From NCBI GenBank assembly GCA_913041075.1, contig CAJWGZ010000022.1:1-14052 (forward strand): a stretch of 14,052 nt of DNA, written 5' to 3'. This DNA is from an uncultured Fidelibacterota bacterium (GTDB lineage: Bacteria > Fidelibacterota > Marinisomatia > Marinisomatales > TCS55). A model generated the notes under the pieces. The model saw only the letters and a list, made by a program, of their open reading frames with translations. It had not been told where the DNA came from and made no database searches. Of this stretch, positions 7,628 to 14,052 are shown piece by piece (the first letter of the stretch is position 1; each line of letters begins with the position of its first letter). Position numbers and translations under genes: made by a program.

Positions 7628-8353
7628 CTATTTACTACGGTTTACCATCCAGGATACACCAATGCTAATTTCATACAGAAAAGCCAATGGAATTGATATA
7701 AAAACAAGACTGATTGGGTCTGGAGGTGTTATAAAGGCTGATAATACAAGTATAACTACGATGGCGTGGCGGCGGTAATGACGCATAAATGCAGGCGTTA
7801 GCAACCCTATTGCACTTAGTATGAATACCACTATTGGTAGTTCAAATATTACGCCGCTACCAAGCAACAGCATTGTGATAAAACTGAAATAATAATTAAT
7901 AGAAAAATTATTTTTTACCTCTATCACCCCCATTGAGGTGAAAAATTCCAGTGAATATGGTATTAAAACATAAAAAGCAAATACTATCCCTACCAGAAAT
8001 GCCATATAACTGAAAAAGACAAGCGGAACCATGACCTTTTTTTCGTCATTGTGCAGACCTGGACCGATAAATTTCGCCAATTGATACGTTAACACCGGTA
8101 TTGCCACAACGACACCGCCAAGCAAAGCCACACCCCACTTGATCATGAACATACCCTGGACCTTTAATACTTGTAAGTCAGGCGGGTTAGATAAATTATG
8201 GATAGGCGCAATCAGGAATTGAATCATTTCATCAATGAAAAGAAAACAAAATGAACCACCAAATATTATGGCGATTATACTTTTTAACAACCGCCACCGC
8301 AATTCCTCCAAATGTTCAAGGAATGACATTTGACTGGTAACATTATCACTCAT
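7628..8353 (-). CDS. tatC: Sec-independent (twin-arginine) protein translocase subunit TatC
   Basis: TatC is the multi-spanning inner-membrane receptor that binds twin-arginine signal peptides and, with TatA/TatB proteins, exports folded proteins. The 241-residue length is typical. The cytoplasmic N-terminus carries the family motif SFLEHLEELRWRLL (10-23). Six hydrophobic segments are visible (about 22-44, 74-92, 108-130, 155-178, 194-208, 212-230). The conserved intramembrane Glu appears as E171 in FELPIV, and TPPDPIS (209-215) fits the last loop. It starts with ATG in an ATGA overlap with the meaB stop. No tatA or tatB gene is present in the window, so those must be elsewhere. Confidence 0.96.
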   Translation of the reverse strand: MSDNVTSQMSFLEHLEELRWRLLKSIIAIIFGGSFCFLFIDEMIQFLIAPIHNLSNPPDLQVLKVQGMFMIKWGVALLGGVVVAIPVLTYQLAKFIGPGLHNDEKKVMVPLVFFSYMAFLVGIVFAFYVLIPYSLEFFTSMGVIEVKNNFSINYYFSFITMLLLGSGVIFELPIVVFILSAIGLLTPAFMRHYRRHAIVVILVLSAFITPPDPISLVFISIPLAFLYEISIGVSWMVNRSK

Positions 8354-9291
8354 GATTTAAAACTTTTTAATATATCATTTGCGATACTATAGGGTGATTC
8401 CGTGATCGTATCTAACGATTTTGTTGCATCCTCTAATTTTCTAAGCCTATCTTCCGTCCAAAATTCACCCAACAGCTGTTCCTGTATCAACTTTTTTACT
8501 CGATTTCGATATCGTTCTTTCTTTTTCTGTACCAATAGACCACAACGATCAAACTTGTCAAGCTGATCAAAAACACCATCGAATAATTTATCCATTCCCC
8601 TTCCGTCGCTGGCAACTGTAGTGAAAACAGGTGCATCAGGTTTGCTGTCATTACCGATAGCATTGATCATGGAACTCAATGTATTCGCCAGACGATCTGC
8701 TCCTTCACGATCAGATTTATTAATAACAAAAATATCCGCAATCTCGATTAAACCAGCTTTCATTAGTTGTATCTCATCACCCGATTCTGGGACTAGGACC
8801 AGAATCGTTAGATCTGCAGCTTTTGCTATATCATATTCACCTTGACCAACACCAACTGTCTCAAAAATTATAATATCTTTCCCGCTTGCTGCTAATATAT
8901 CACCAGCTTCCTGAGTTTTGCGCGCTAATCCCCCAAGACTCCCATGTGTACCCATGCTTCGGATAAAGACACTTTTGTCATTATTATAATGATTCATTCT
9001 TACCCGATCACCAAGTAATGCACCTCCGCTGAATGGGCTTGATGGATCAATAGCAATTACTCCAATGGTTTGATTCTTTTTGAGGAAACGTTTTATTAAC
9101 TCATTTGTAATTGTACTCTTGCCTGCACCAGGAGGACCTGTGACGCCCAATCGAATTGCCTTTTGTGCTTGGTCGTATAATTCTATAAATCTTTGGTCCT
9201 TCACATAATCATCATTTTCAATACGAGTAATGACACGGGAAAGGATACGATGATCATTGGCCTTAATTCCCTGGATCGTACCTTGTTCCAT
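8350..9291 (-). CDS. meaB: MeaB/ArgK-type GTPase, cobalamin mutase chaperone
   Basis: This is a G3E-family P-loop GTPase that loads and protects adenosylcobalamin in acyl-CoA mutases such as methylmalonyl-CoA mutase. Its 313 residues are the usual length. Motifs are P-loop GPPGAGKS (52-59), IDPSSPFSGGALLGDR (81-96, the family-specific segment), ETVGVGQ (144-150) as G3, and NKSD (191-194) as G4. The C-terminal helix region after about residue 255 is the dimerisation arm in known family members. No mutase subunit is encoded nearby, so the partner is not known. The gene follows the Crp-like regulator by 31 bases and shares four bases with tatC. The older name ArgK implies an arginine-transport kinase, which this family is not. 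Confidence 0.93.
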   Translation of the reverse strand: MEQGTIQGIKANDHRILSRVITRIENDDYVKDQRFIELYDQAQKAIRLGVTGPPGAGKSTITNELIKRFLKKNQTIGVIAIDPSSPFSGGALLGDRVRMNHYNNDKSVFIRSMGTHGSLGGLARKTQEAGDILAASGKDIIIFETVGVGQGEYDIAKAADLTILVLVPESGDEIQLMKAGLIEIADIFVINKSDREGADRLANTLSSMINAIGNDSKPDAPVFTTVASDGRGMDKLFDGVFDQLDKFDRCGLLVQKKKERYRNRVKKLIQEQLLGEFWTEDRLRKLEDATKSLDTITESPYSIANDILKSFKS

Positions 9292-9322
9292 TAGATTTTA
9301 TAGCCTTTTTGTAAGGCAGGTT

Positions 9323-10003
9323 TTATGAAAAAGTTTTGGTAAACTGATTAAAATTATAGATTGTTAGTTTGCGACCTTCACGAGCCACCAAACCTTTTTC
9401 CTCCAGCAATTTGAAGGTACGGGATACTGTTTCTCTTGAAGTTCCAGCCATATTTGCAATATCTTGTTGATATGGTAGATTATTAATTTTGACAGTTCCA
9501 TGTTTAATAGTACCAAGTTCCTCCGCTAACCGGATTAAGGTAATACCAATACGCTGTTCTACATCACTCAAGGATAAACTCTCTATTTGCTGATCGCTTT
9601 TTCGGATTCTTTGAGTTAGTTCCTCCAGCAAGCTAATTGAAATTTTTGGGTACTCCTGGAGTATCTCCAAAAAATCATTCCTAGCTAAAGTCAACACTTC
9701 CGAGGATTCTAATGCTACAACATTCGCAGATCTGCCTGCACCATCTAATAAAGACATTTCACCAAAAAAATCAGATTCCCCTAACATAGCAAGAATTACC
9801 TCTCGCCCATCATCGCTAAGTCTAGTAATTTTTACGCTCCCTCCACCAATGACAAAGAATGTCTGTCCTAAATCATCTTCCAGCAGTATCATCTGGCCTT
9901 TCGTATAGGTCCGTTGTATCATTCTTTCAGCAATTTTATTAAGATCTGATGGTGACAAATCTGAAAAAATTGGTACAGATTGCAACAAGGATAATTTATC
10001 CAT
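9323..10003 (-). CDS. Crp/Fnr-family transcriptional regulator, cyclic-nucleotide-type
   Basis: This is a 226-residue DNA-binding regulator. Residues about 10-115 form the cyclic-nucleotide-binding beta-roll. The phosphate-binding cassette reads FFGEMSLLDGAGRSA (79-93), keeping the Gly-Glu and Arg-Ser pairs (G81, E82, R91, S92) that bind cAMP in E. coli CRP. A long dimerisation helix follows (about 120-145). The winged-helix domain has QQDIANMAGTSRETVSR (179-195), where R190, E191 and R195 match the base-reading residues of CRP, so a TGTGA-like half-site is plausible. There are no cysteines, so it is not an oxygen-sensing FNR with a 4Fe-4S cluster. It is the first gene of the long minus-strand run and divergent from rpsT, so it may control itself and the genes after it. 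Effector and regulon are unknown. Confidence 0.92.
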   Translation of the reverse strand: MDKLSLLQSVPIFSDLSPSDLNKIAERMIQRTYTKGQMILLEDDLGQTFFVIGGGSVKITRLSDDGREVILAMLGESDFFGEMSLLDGAGRSANVVALESSEVLTLARNDFLEILQEYPKISISLLEELTQRIRKSDQQIESLSLSDVEQRIGITLIRLAEELGTIKHGTVKINNLPYQQDIANMAGTSRETVSRTFKLLEEKGLVAREGRKLTIYNFNQFTKTFS

Positions 10004-10064
10004 ATAATAAAATACGTTTTCTTTAGATTAATTCAAAATTGTCCATTAACTAAACTTGATCAGC

Positions 10065-10070
10065 TATAAT
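10065..10070 (+). promoter_or_regulatory. rpsT: Candidate -10 box for rpsT
   Basis: A perfect TATAAT lies 90 bases before the rpsT ATG. No good -35 hexamer is found at 16-18 bases. The nearest, TTGTCC at 10039-10044, is 20 bases away. In AT-rich DNA a chance match is possible. Confidence 0.35.
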
Positions 10071-10093
10071 AAAAAAAATTACGACTACTAATC

Positions 10094-10124
10094 CTTATTG
10101 ATTTCCATCCTGATTCAGAATAAG
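10094..10124 (+). other. Possible hairpin in the rpsT leader
   Basis: CTTATT (10094-10099) and AATAAG (10119-10124) can pair as a 6-bp stem around a 19-base loop, within the predicted 5' untranslated region of rpsT. The stem is AT-rich and the loop long, so stability is modest. A role in S20 autoregulation would be speculative. Confidence 0.2.
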
Positions 10125-10160
10125 TTCTCGGCCAAGTTTTTAATCAAATAATAATTAGTT

Positions 10161-10418
10161 ATGGATAGACACCCTCAACAAATAAAACGAGAAAGACAGG
10201 ACAAAAAACGTCGGGCAAGTAATATCGCTCAAATGTCTAAATTGAAGACAGCCATAAAAAAGGTTGCTTCAGCTACTAATCATGAAAAAGCTGAAGTTGA
10301 TTATCGGGTAGCTGTAAAGCAAATTGATAAAGCCGCCAGTAAAGGTTTGATAAAAAAGAATACTGCTGCACGTCGCAAATCACGTATTACTCGCCACCTT
10401 AATTCATTGACGAAATAG
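10161..10418 (+). CDS. rpsT: 30S ribosomal protein S20
   Basis: This is a small basic protein that binds 16S rRNA early in 30S assembly. Its 85 residues fit the family. The sequence is all-helical in character and rich in Lys and Arg. It carries the usual S20 patterns: an N-terminal HPQQIKRERQDKKRR (4-18) with ASNIAQMSKLKTAIK after it, and the C-terminal segment GLIKKNTAARRKSRI (60-74) that closely matches the family's G-x-IHKNxAARxKSRL pattern. It is the only plus-strand gene in the window, divergent from the Crp-like regulator and convergent with guaB. No Shine-Dalgarno-like sequence precedes the ATG. The leader of about 80 bases predicted from the -10 box would leave room for autoregulation, which is known for S20 in E. 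coli. Confidence 0.97.
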   Translation: MDRHPQQIKRERQDKKRRASNIAQMSKLKTAIKKVASATNHEKAEVDYRVAVKQIDKAASKGLIKKNTAARRKSRITRHLNSLTK

Positions 10419-10444
10419 AAGCCGCTTCCTTTTAATATATAATT

Positions 10445-10462
10445 TGTTCTATTTATAGAACA
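10445..10462. terminator. Hairpin between convergent rpsT and guaB
   Basis: TGTTCTA (10445-10451) and TAGAACA (10456-10462) form a perfect 7-bp stem with a TTTA loop, in the 62-base gap where rpsT and guaB end facing each other. Its place suggests a terminator usable from both sides. However, the stem is AT-rich and no clear U-tract follows on either strand, so it is not a classical intrinsic terminator. Confidence 0.4.
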
Positions 10463-10480
10463 GTTGATTGCAAAGGGTTC

Positions 10481-11950
10481 TTACTCATCTAAGATCTGGT
10501 AGTTTGGTGCTTCCTTAATGATCTTAACTTCATGCGGGTGACCTTCCTTTATACCCGCACTAGTAATTTGAATAAATTTACTTTTTTTATGAAAATCAGG
10601 AATAGTTTCGACACCACAATATCCCATTGATGCCCTTAAACCACCAATAATTTGATGAACTGAGTTACGTACTGAGCCACGGTACGGCACCATACCTTCA
10701 ATACCTTCGGGTACTAACTTTGTAGCTTCAGCCCCTTCTTGAAAATATCTGTCGCCACTGCCTTCTTTCATTGCCCCAAGAGAACCCATCCCACGATAGG
10801 ATTTATATTGCCTGCCTTCAAATAAAATAGTTTCGCCTGGGCTTTCATCCATACCTGCAAAGAGGTTACCGAGCATTACAGCACTAGCTCCCGCAGCCAA
10901 TGATTTAGCAATATCACCGCTGTAACGAATACCACCATCGGCAATTATTGGTAGACCATCCTTGTTTGCTTCTTCGGCACAATCCATTATGCTGGATAGT
11001 TGGGGTACACCTACACCAGCAACTACACGAGTAGTGCAACTAGCTCCGGCACCAATACCCACTTTTGGACAATCAACTCCAGCATCAATCAAAGATCTTG
11101 TACCTTCCCTCGTCGCAATATTCCCTGCAATCAAAGCCATTGAACCAATATTGGATTTCAATTTTTCAATTAATTTTAATACACCTGCAGAATGACCGTG
11201 AGCAGTATCAACAACCAATACATCAAGGCCGGAATTTTTCAAGGCCTGCGTCCGTTCAGTCGCTTCATCATTCACACCTATAGCTGCTGCAACCCGTAAG
11301 CGTCCATTTATATCTTTACAAGCATTTGGAAATTGCTCTTTTTTTTGTATATCCTTCACAGTAATTAATCCAGCCAATGATCCATCTTCATCAACAACTA
11401 ATAATTTTTCGATACGGTGTCTTTGTAATATGTCCTTTGCTTTTTCCAATGTAGTACCGACTGGTACGGTAACAAGGTTATCAGTTGTCATACGATCTTT
11501 AACAATAAGATCTAAGTTGGTTTCGAAGCGGATATCCCTGTTAGTTATAATCCCAATCAACTTTCCTTCTTCGACAACAGGTAATCCACTAATATGATAA
11601 TGACCCATCATTTCTTTTGCTTCTCGAATGGTTTTTTCCGGTGTCAGGATTAGCGGATTCATTATCATACCGCTTTCTGATCTTTTAACTTTGTCCACCA
11701 TATCTACTTGATCTGATATAGAAAGATTTTTGTGAATAACACCCATACCTCCCTCTCTTGCCAGGGCTATGGCCATTGCACTCTCGGTCACAGTATCCAT
11801 TGCAGCGCTTAGTAACGGAATATTCAATGAGATATCCTTGGTAAGGTTGGTCGATAGAATTACATCCCGGGGCAAAACATTTGATGCCTGAGGTACAAGT
11901 AATACATCATCAAAGGTATATTTATATGCAAATGGTGTTTTATTGGGCAT
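10481..11950 (-). CDS. guaB: Inosine-5'-monophosphate dehydrogenase
   Basis: GuaB oxidises IMP to XMP with NAD+, the first committed step of guanine nucleotide synthesis, as a cytoplasmic tetramer. The length (489) is standard. The N-terminal part has TFDDVLLVP (12-20) and SAAMDTVTE (48-56). A CBS-domain pair spans about 95-205. The nucleophilic cysteine is C305, and the catalytic flap region contains YRGMGSLGAM (385-394) and GDRYFQEG (399-406). IMP-binding ADGGIRYSGD (337-346) is intact. The active-site loop reads GIGAGASCTTR (298-308), whereas the common bacterial form is GIGPGSICTTR. The Pro, the Ser that normally contacts the IMP phosphate, and the Ile are all changed. The start ATG is one base after the hutH stop, so co-transcription with hutH is likely. 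It ends convergent with rpsT. Confidence 0.96.
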   Translation of the reverse strand: MPNKTPFAYKYTFDDVLLVPQASNVLPRDVILSTNLTKDISLNIPLLSAAMDTVTESAMAIALAREGGMGVIHKNLSISDQVDMVDKVKRSESGMIMNPLILTPEKTIREAKEMMGHYHISGLPVVEEGKLIGIITNRDIRFETNLDLIVKDRMTTDNLVTVPVGTTLEKAKDILQRHRIEKLLVVDEDGSLAGLITVKDIQKKEQFPNACKDINGRLRVAAAIGVNDEATERTQALKNSGLDVLVVDTAHGHSAGVLKLIEKLKSNIGSMALIAGNIATREGTRSLIDAGVDCPKVGIGAGASCTTRVVAGVGVPQLSSIMDCAEEANKDGLPIIADGGIRYSGDIAKSLAAGASAVMLGNLFAGMDESPGETILFEGRQYKSYRGMGSLGAMKEGSGDRYFQEGAEATKLVPEGIEGMVPYRGSVRNSVHQIIGGLRASMGYCGVETIPDFHKKSKFIQITSAGIKEGHPHEVKIIKEAPNYQILDE

Positions 11951-11951
11951 A

Positions 11952-13478
11952 TTAATTGAGCTCGTAATTTTTATTCACCAAAGAGAGTATCTGCTTTGTT
12001 TTTATGAGGTCGTTAACAACTTTTATATCCGTATGTAGTGGTCTATCACCCCTGGAAAAATGGATATGTTTTTTCAATAGTTTAATAACTGGCTGCGTAC
12101 CACGAGCCATTTTCAATGGTGCATGAAATAGTTCATTTATTGTCGCCGAAGTAAGTAGTTCAATAGCCAATATATATCTAACATTATCGATCACCCGTAA
12201 ACATTTTCGCCCGGCCCAAGGAGCCATACTAACAAAATCCTCTTGTCCTCCAGATGTTGAGATCGTATCAACACTAGCAGGATGGGTCAATACTTTATTT
12301 TCTGATACCAAACTAGCCGCAGTAATATGGGCAGTCATGAATCCCGATTCAATTCCTGGATTCGATGCAACGAATGGAGGAACTCGATCCTCAATTCCTT
12401 TCATGAAATAATGAAGTCTCCGTTCAGAAATCGAACCTAATTCTGCTATAGCTATAGCCAAAATATCCATTGCTTGAGCAATCGATTCTGCATGAAAATG
12501 TCCGGAATTCATTATTTGAGTATTTGGCATTATTAATGGATTATCGCTTACACTATTCGCTTCATTCTGTACGATTTCTTTCGCACCATTATAGTTATCC
12601 CTGCTTATACCGTGTACATGAGGGATACAACGAAAACTATACGGGTCCTGTACACGGTCGCAATCTTTATGTGATAGAACAATTTCACTATCACCCAGAA
12701 GATTCCAAACATTGGCCGCAACTAATCTCTGACCGGGATGCTGCTTTAATTTATGAATCGATGATTTAAACACACTGCGAGATGATAGCGACGCTTCTAC
12801 TGAAATGGCCCCAACCAAATCCGCTATTTTTAACAAGCTTTCTGCTTCTAGACAGGCTTTTATTCCGATTGCAGTGGATACTTGTGTACCATTAATCAAA
12901 CTTATTCCTTCTTTTGGGCCAAGTACTAAAGGCTCTAAATCCACCTCTTTCATAGCCAACATTGCCGGCATAATACGATCCTGAAAATGAACCAATCCTT
13001 CCCCAATCAAAGGTAGGGCCATATGCGCCAGTGGTGCGAGGTCACCGCTAGCCCCAACTGATCCTTGTCTAGGGATTACGGGTAAAATATCATGGTTCAA
13101 TAAATCTCTCACTAGGCTAACTAATTCCAATCGTACGCCGCTAACACCTTTAGCCCATGTTAATAATTTTAAAAATAATATTAATCTGGTAACACCAGGG
13201 TCAAATGATTTCCCTACACCCGTTGCGTGCGATCTAACCAAATTAAGTTGTAATTTCTGACGATCATCAGCGTCAATTGTAACCTTACTTAAATCGCCAA
13301 AGCCGGTTGTTACACCATAGATTTTTTTGCCTTTTTTTAATAATTGTGCTAAGATGCTATGAGAGGCGCGTATGGCCTTTCTGGAATCTGCATTTAGTCG
13401 AACTCTAACGGGTCCTTCTAAGCAGGGTAAAAAATATTGTATTGAACGGGATTCTCCCGAAATAGATAGGGCCGACAT
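11952..13478 (-). CDS. hutH: Histidine ammonia-lyase
   Basis: HutH removes ammonia from L-histidine to give urocanate, the first step of histidine degradation in the cytoplasm. Its 508 residues are typical. The Ala-Ser-Gly triad that cyclises into the MIO cofactor is A143-S144-G145, in GSVGASGDLAPLAHM (139-153). Residues known to be catalytic in Pseudomonas putida HAL are all matched: Y54, H84, N196, Q277, Y280, R283, F328 and E413. H84 and E413 argue for histidine rather than phenylalanine as substrate. Second-shell positions differ from common HALs: RCIPHVHG (283-290) instead of RCQPQVxG, and SGHFHAE (325-331) instead of GGNFHAE. No other hut gene (hutU, hutI, hutF, hutG) is in the window. 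It lies 47 bases after the helicase gene and one base before guaB. No Shine-Dalgarno-like sequence precedes the ATG. Confidence 0.93.
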   Translation of the reverse strand: MSALSISGESRSIQYFLPCLEGPVRVRLNADSRKAIRASHSILAQLLKKGKKIYGVTTGFGDLSKVTIDADDRQKLQLNLVRSHATGVGKSFDPGVTRLILFLKLLTWAKGVSGVRLELVSLVRDLLNHDILPVIPRQGSVGASGDLAPLAHMALPLIGEGLVHFQDRIMPAMLAMKEVDLEPLVLGPKEGISLINGTQVSTAIGIKACLEAESLLKIADLVGAISVEASLSSRSVFKSSIHKLKQHPGQRLVAANVWNLLGDSEIVLSHKDCDRVQDPYSFRCIPHVHGISRDNYNGAKEIVQNEANSVSDNPLIMPNTQIMNSGHFHAESIAQAMDILAIAIAELGSISERRLHYFMKGIEDRVPPFVASNPGIESGFMTAHITAASLVSENKVLTHPASVDTISTSGGQEDFVSMAPWAGRKCLRVIDNVRYILAIELLTSATINELFHAPLKMARGTQPVIKLLKKHIHFSRGDRPLHTDIKVVNDLIKTKQILSLVNKNYELN

Positions 13479-13494
13479 AGAGTAATCTAACTGT

Positions 13495-13509
13495 TTGACC
13501 CTATGTCAA
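13495..13509. promoter_or_regulatory. Inverted repeat upstream of hutH (possible operator or -35 element)
   Basis: TTGAC-CCTAT-GTCAA is a perfect 5+5 inverted repeat, 17 to 31 bases before the hutH ATG. On the minus strand the same site contains TTGACA (13509-13504), a perfect -35 hexamer, but the sequence 17 bases downstream (ATTACT) is a poor -10 and is almost at the start codon. It could be a regulator-binding site. A chance repeat of this size is also possible. Confidence 0.3.
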
Positions 13510-13525
13510 TCAACCAGAAGCCATA

Positions 13526-14052
13526 TTATATTCGAATTTCATTAAGGTTTGAAAATGGATCCATTCTCACAGGAATGGAATCACTGAATGATGTACCGTA
13601 GCGTTTTTTCACAACTCGTTCATCCATAACAAAAAAAGCACCAACATCTTGACTCGTTCGAATTAATCGCCCAAATCCTTGACGAAATTTTATAACACAT
13701 TCAGGTACGTTGAACTCAAGGAAAGGGTTCTTATCAAGACTTTGCAGCAAGTTACTGTAAGCCTTGATAACAGGCTCACTGGGCACACCAAACGGTAGTT
13801 TTGCTAATATGAGAATTTCCAATAATTCACCAGGTAGATCAATTCCTTCCCAAAACGCATTGGTACCCAAAAGGATCCCATTTTTGGTTCGATGCATACC
13901 CTGGATAATAGCATGCCGTGAGGAGCCCCGTAATTGTGCAAATATGGGCAAATCTCTGCTGCCTGGTTTTTTGCGTAATTCTTGATAAACATTATTTAAA
14001 GCATATCTTGAAGTAAATAATGCTAATATCCTTTTATTATGTTTCTTATGTA
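13526..14052 (-). CDS. DinG/XPD-family ATP-dependent helicase, C-terminal part only (runs off right edge)
   Basis: The frame is open from the stop at 13528-13526 to the right edge, giving 174 visible residues. The apparent TTG start near 13951 is not the real start. The part beyond it, including ALFTSRYALNNVYQELRKK, matches the start of helicase domain 2 in DinG-like proteins. Motif V appears as GILLGTNAFWEGIDLPGE and motif VI as QGFGRLIRTSQDVG, followed by the typical FFVMDERVVKKRYG. These are superfamily 2 Rad3/XPD-type motifs, for a DNA helicase of repair or replication-fork maintenance. The Walker A and B motifs and any Fe-S cysteines or fused exonuclease domain would lie in the missing N-terminal part, so the exact subfamily (DinG, YoaA or other) is open. 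The frame ends cleanly 47 bases before hutH. Confidence 0.88.
   Translation of the reverse strand, partial: HKKHNKRILALFTSRYALNNVYQELRKKPGSRDLPIFAQLRGSSRHAIIQGMHRTKNGILLGTNAFWEGIDLPGELLEILILAKLPFGVPSEPVIKAYSNLLQSLDKNPFLEFNVPECVIKFRQGFGRLIRTSQDVGAFFVMDERVVKKRYGTSFSDSIPVRMDPFSNLNEIRI

Larger units (their letters stand above)
10004..10160. promoter_or_regulatory. Divergent control region between the Crp-like regulator and rpsT
   Basis: At 157 bases this is the longest non-coding stretch of the window, and it must hold promoters for both flanking genes. For rpsT the best signal is TATAAT at 10065-10070. For the regulator, minus-strand TTGAAT (10036-10031) and TATTTT (10014-10009) are 16 bases apart, but this places transcription start at or next to the ATG, so it is doubtful. 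A TTGAT-N4-ATCCT sequence at 10098-10111 resembles eight of ten positions of an FNR-type box. No CRP-type TGTGA half-site is seen. The rpsT leader has a possible hairpin, listed separately. Confidence 0.5.

Noticed and set aside
7394..7696. Plus-strand frame of 100 codons across the polyprenyl synthase/tatC junction
   Set aside because: It is antisense to two clear enzymes, with random-looking composition and no motif.
10009..10036. TTGAAT/TATTTT promoter for the Crp-like regulator
   Set aside because: Spacing is good, but transcription would begin at the ATG. Without evidence for leaderless transcripts I mention it only within the intergenic region.
10098..10111. FNR-type box TTGAT-N4-ATCCT in the crp/rpsT intergenic region
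   Set aside because: It matches eight of ten positions in AT-rich DNA, the regulator lacks FNR cysteines, and it is downstream of the likely rpsT -10. Too weak to call an operator.
10962..11283. Overlapping plus-strand frames antisense to guaB
   Set aside because: guaB is complete with all motifs. Two overlapping antisense frames are expected by chance there.
12470..12769. Plus-strand frame of 99 codons inside hutH
   Set aside because: It is antisense to the conserved catalytic core of hutH and has no recognisable domain.
13804..13992. Second minus-strand frame of 62 codons overlapping the helicase, suggesting a frameshift
   Set aside because: The helicase frame itself stays open to the window edge with matching family sequence, so no frameshift is needed.

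Overview
The window is an AT-rich, gene-dense stretch of bacterial chromosome. The genes point to a Gram-negative (diderm) organism: a Kdo transferase (waaA), a glycosyltransferase family 9 heptosyltransferase-like protein, a long-chain polyprenyl diphosphate synthase and TatC. Shine-Dalgarno-like sequence is missing ahead of most starts and start codons overlap heavily. Together with the protein character, this would suit a lineage of the FCB superphylum, for example the marine Marinimicrobia. That placement is inference and needs a tree. No tRNA, rRNA, insertion sequence, phage gene or CRISPR array was seen. Apart from rpsT, every gene is on the minus strand.

Region by region, in the direction of minus-strand transcription (right to left). 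(1) 14052-10481: the C-terminal end of a DinG/XPD-like helicase that runs off the right edge, then hutH (histidine ammonia-lyase) and guaB (IMP dehydrogenase), the last two one base apart. (2) 10480-10419: a short convergent gap holding a hairpin. (3) 10418-10161: rpsT (ribosomal protein S20), alone on the plus strand. (4) 10160-10004: the longest non-coding stretch (157 bp), a divergent control region between rpsT and a Crp/Fnr-type regulator. (5) 10003-1: a tightly packed run of ten genes: crp-like regulator, meaB, tatC, polyprenyl diphosphate synthase, GT9 glycosyltransferase, waaA, tandem ABC ATPase, CDP-alcohol phosphatidyltransferase, ftsY, rimO. After rimO comes a partial gene for a secreted Lys/Ser-repeat protein that runs off the left edge. 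From meaB to rimO the junctions range from a 14-base overlap to a 25-base gap, so a single co-transcribed unit with translational coupling is likely.

Most genes of the long run serve the cell envelope. TatC and FtsY are core parts of two protein-targeting routes. The polyprenyl synthase makes an isoprenoid chain, WaaA and the GT9 protein build the LPS inner core, and the CDP-alcohol enzyme makes phospholipid. MeaB (a cobalamin-mutase chaperone) and RimO (S12 methylthiotransferase) are the metabolic and ribosomal exceptions.

I found no clearly new biological system. Three points deserve a second look. The tandem ABC ATPase has one intact and one eroded composite ATP site and no membrane partner nearby. 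The left-edge gene carries an exact 18-bp repeat coding for KKKSSS directly after a signal peptide. GuaB has an altered active-site loop.
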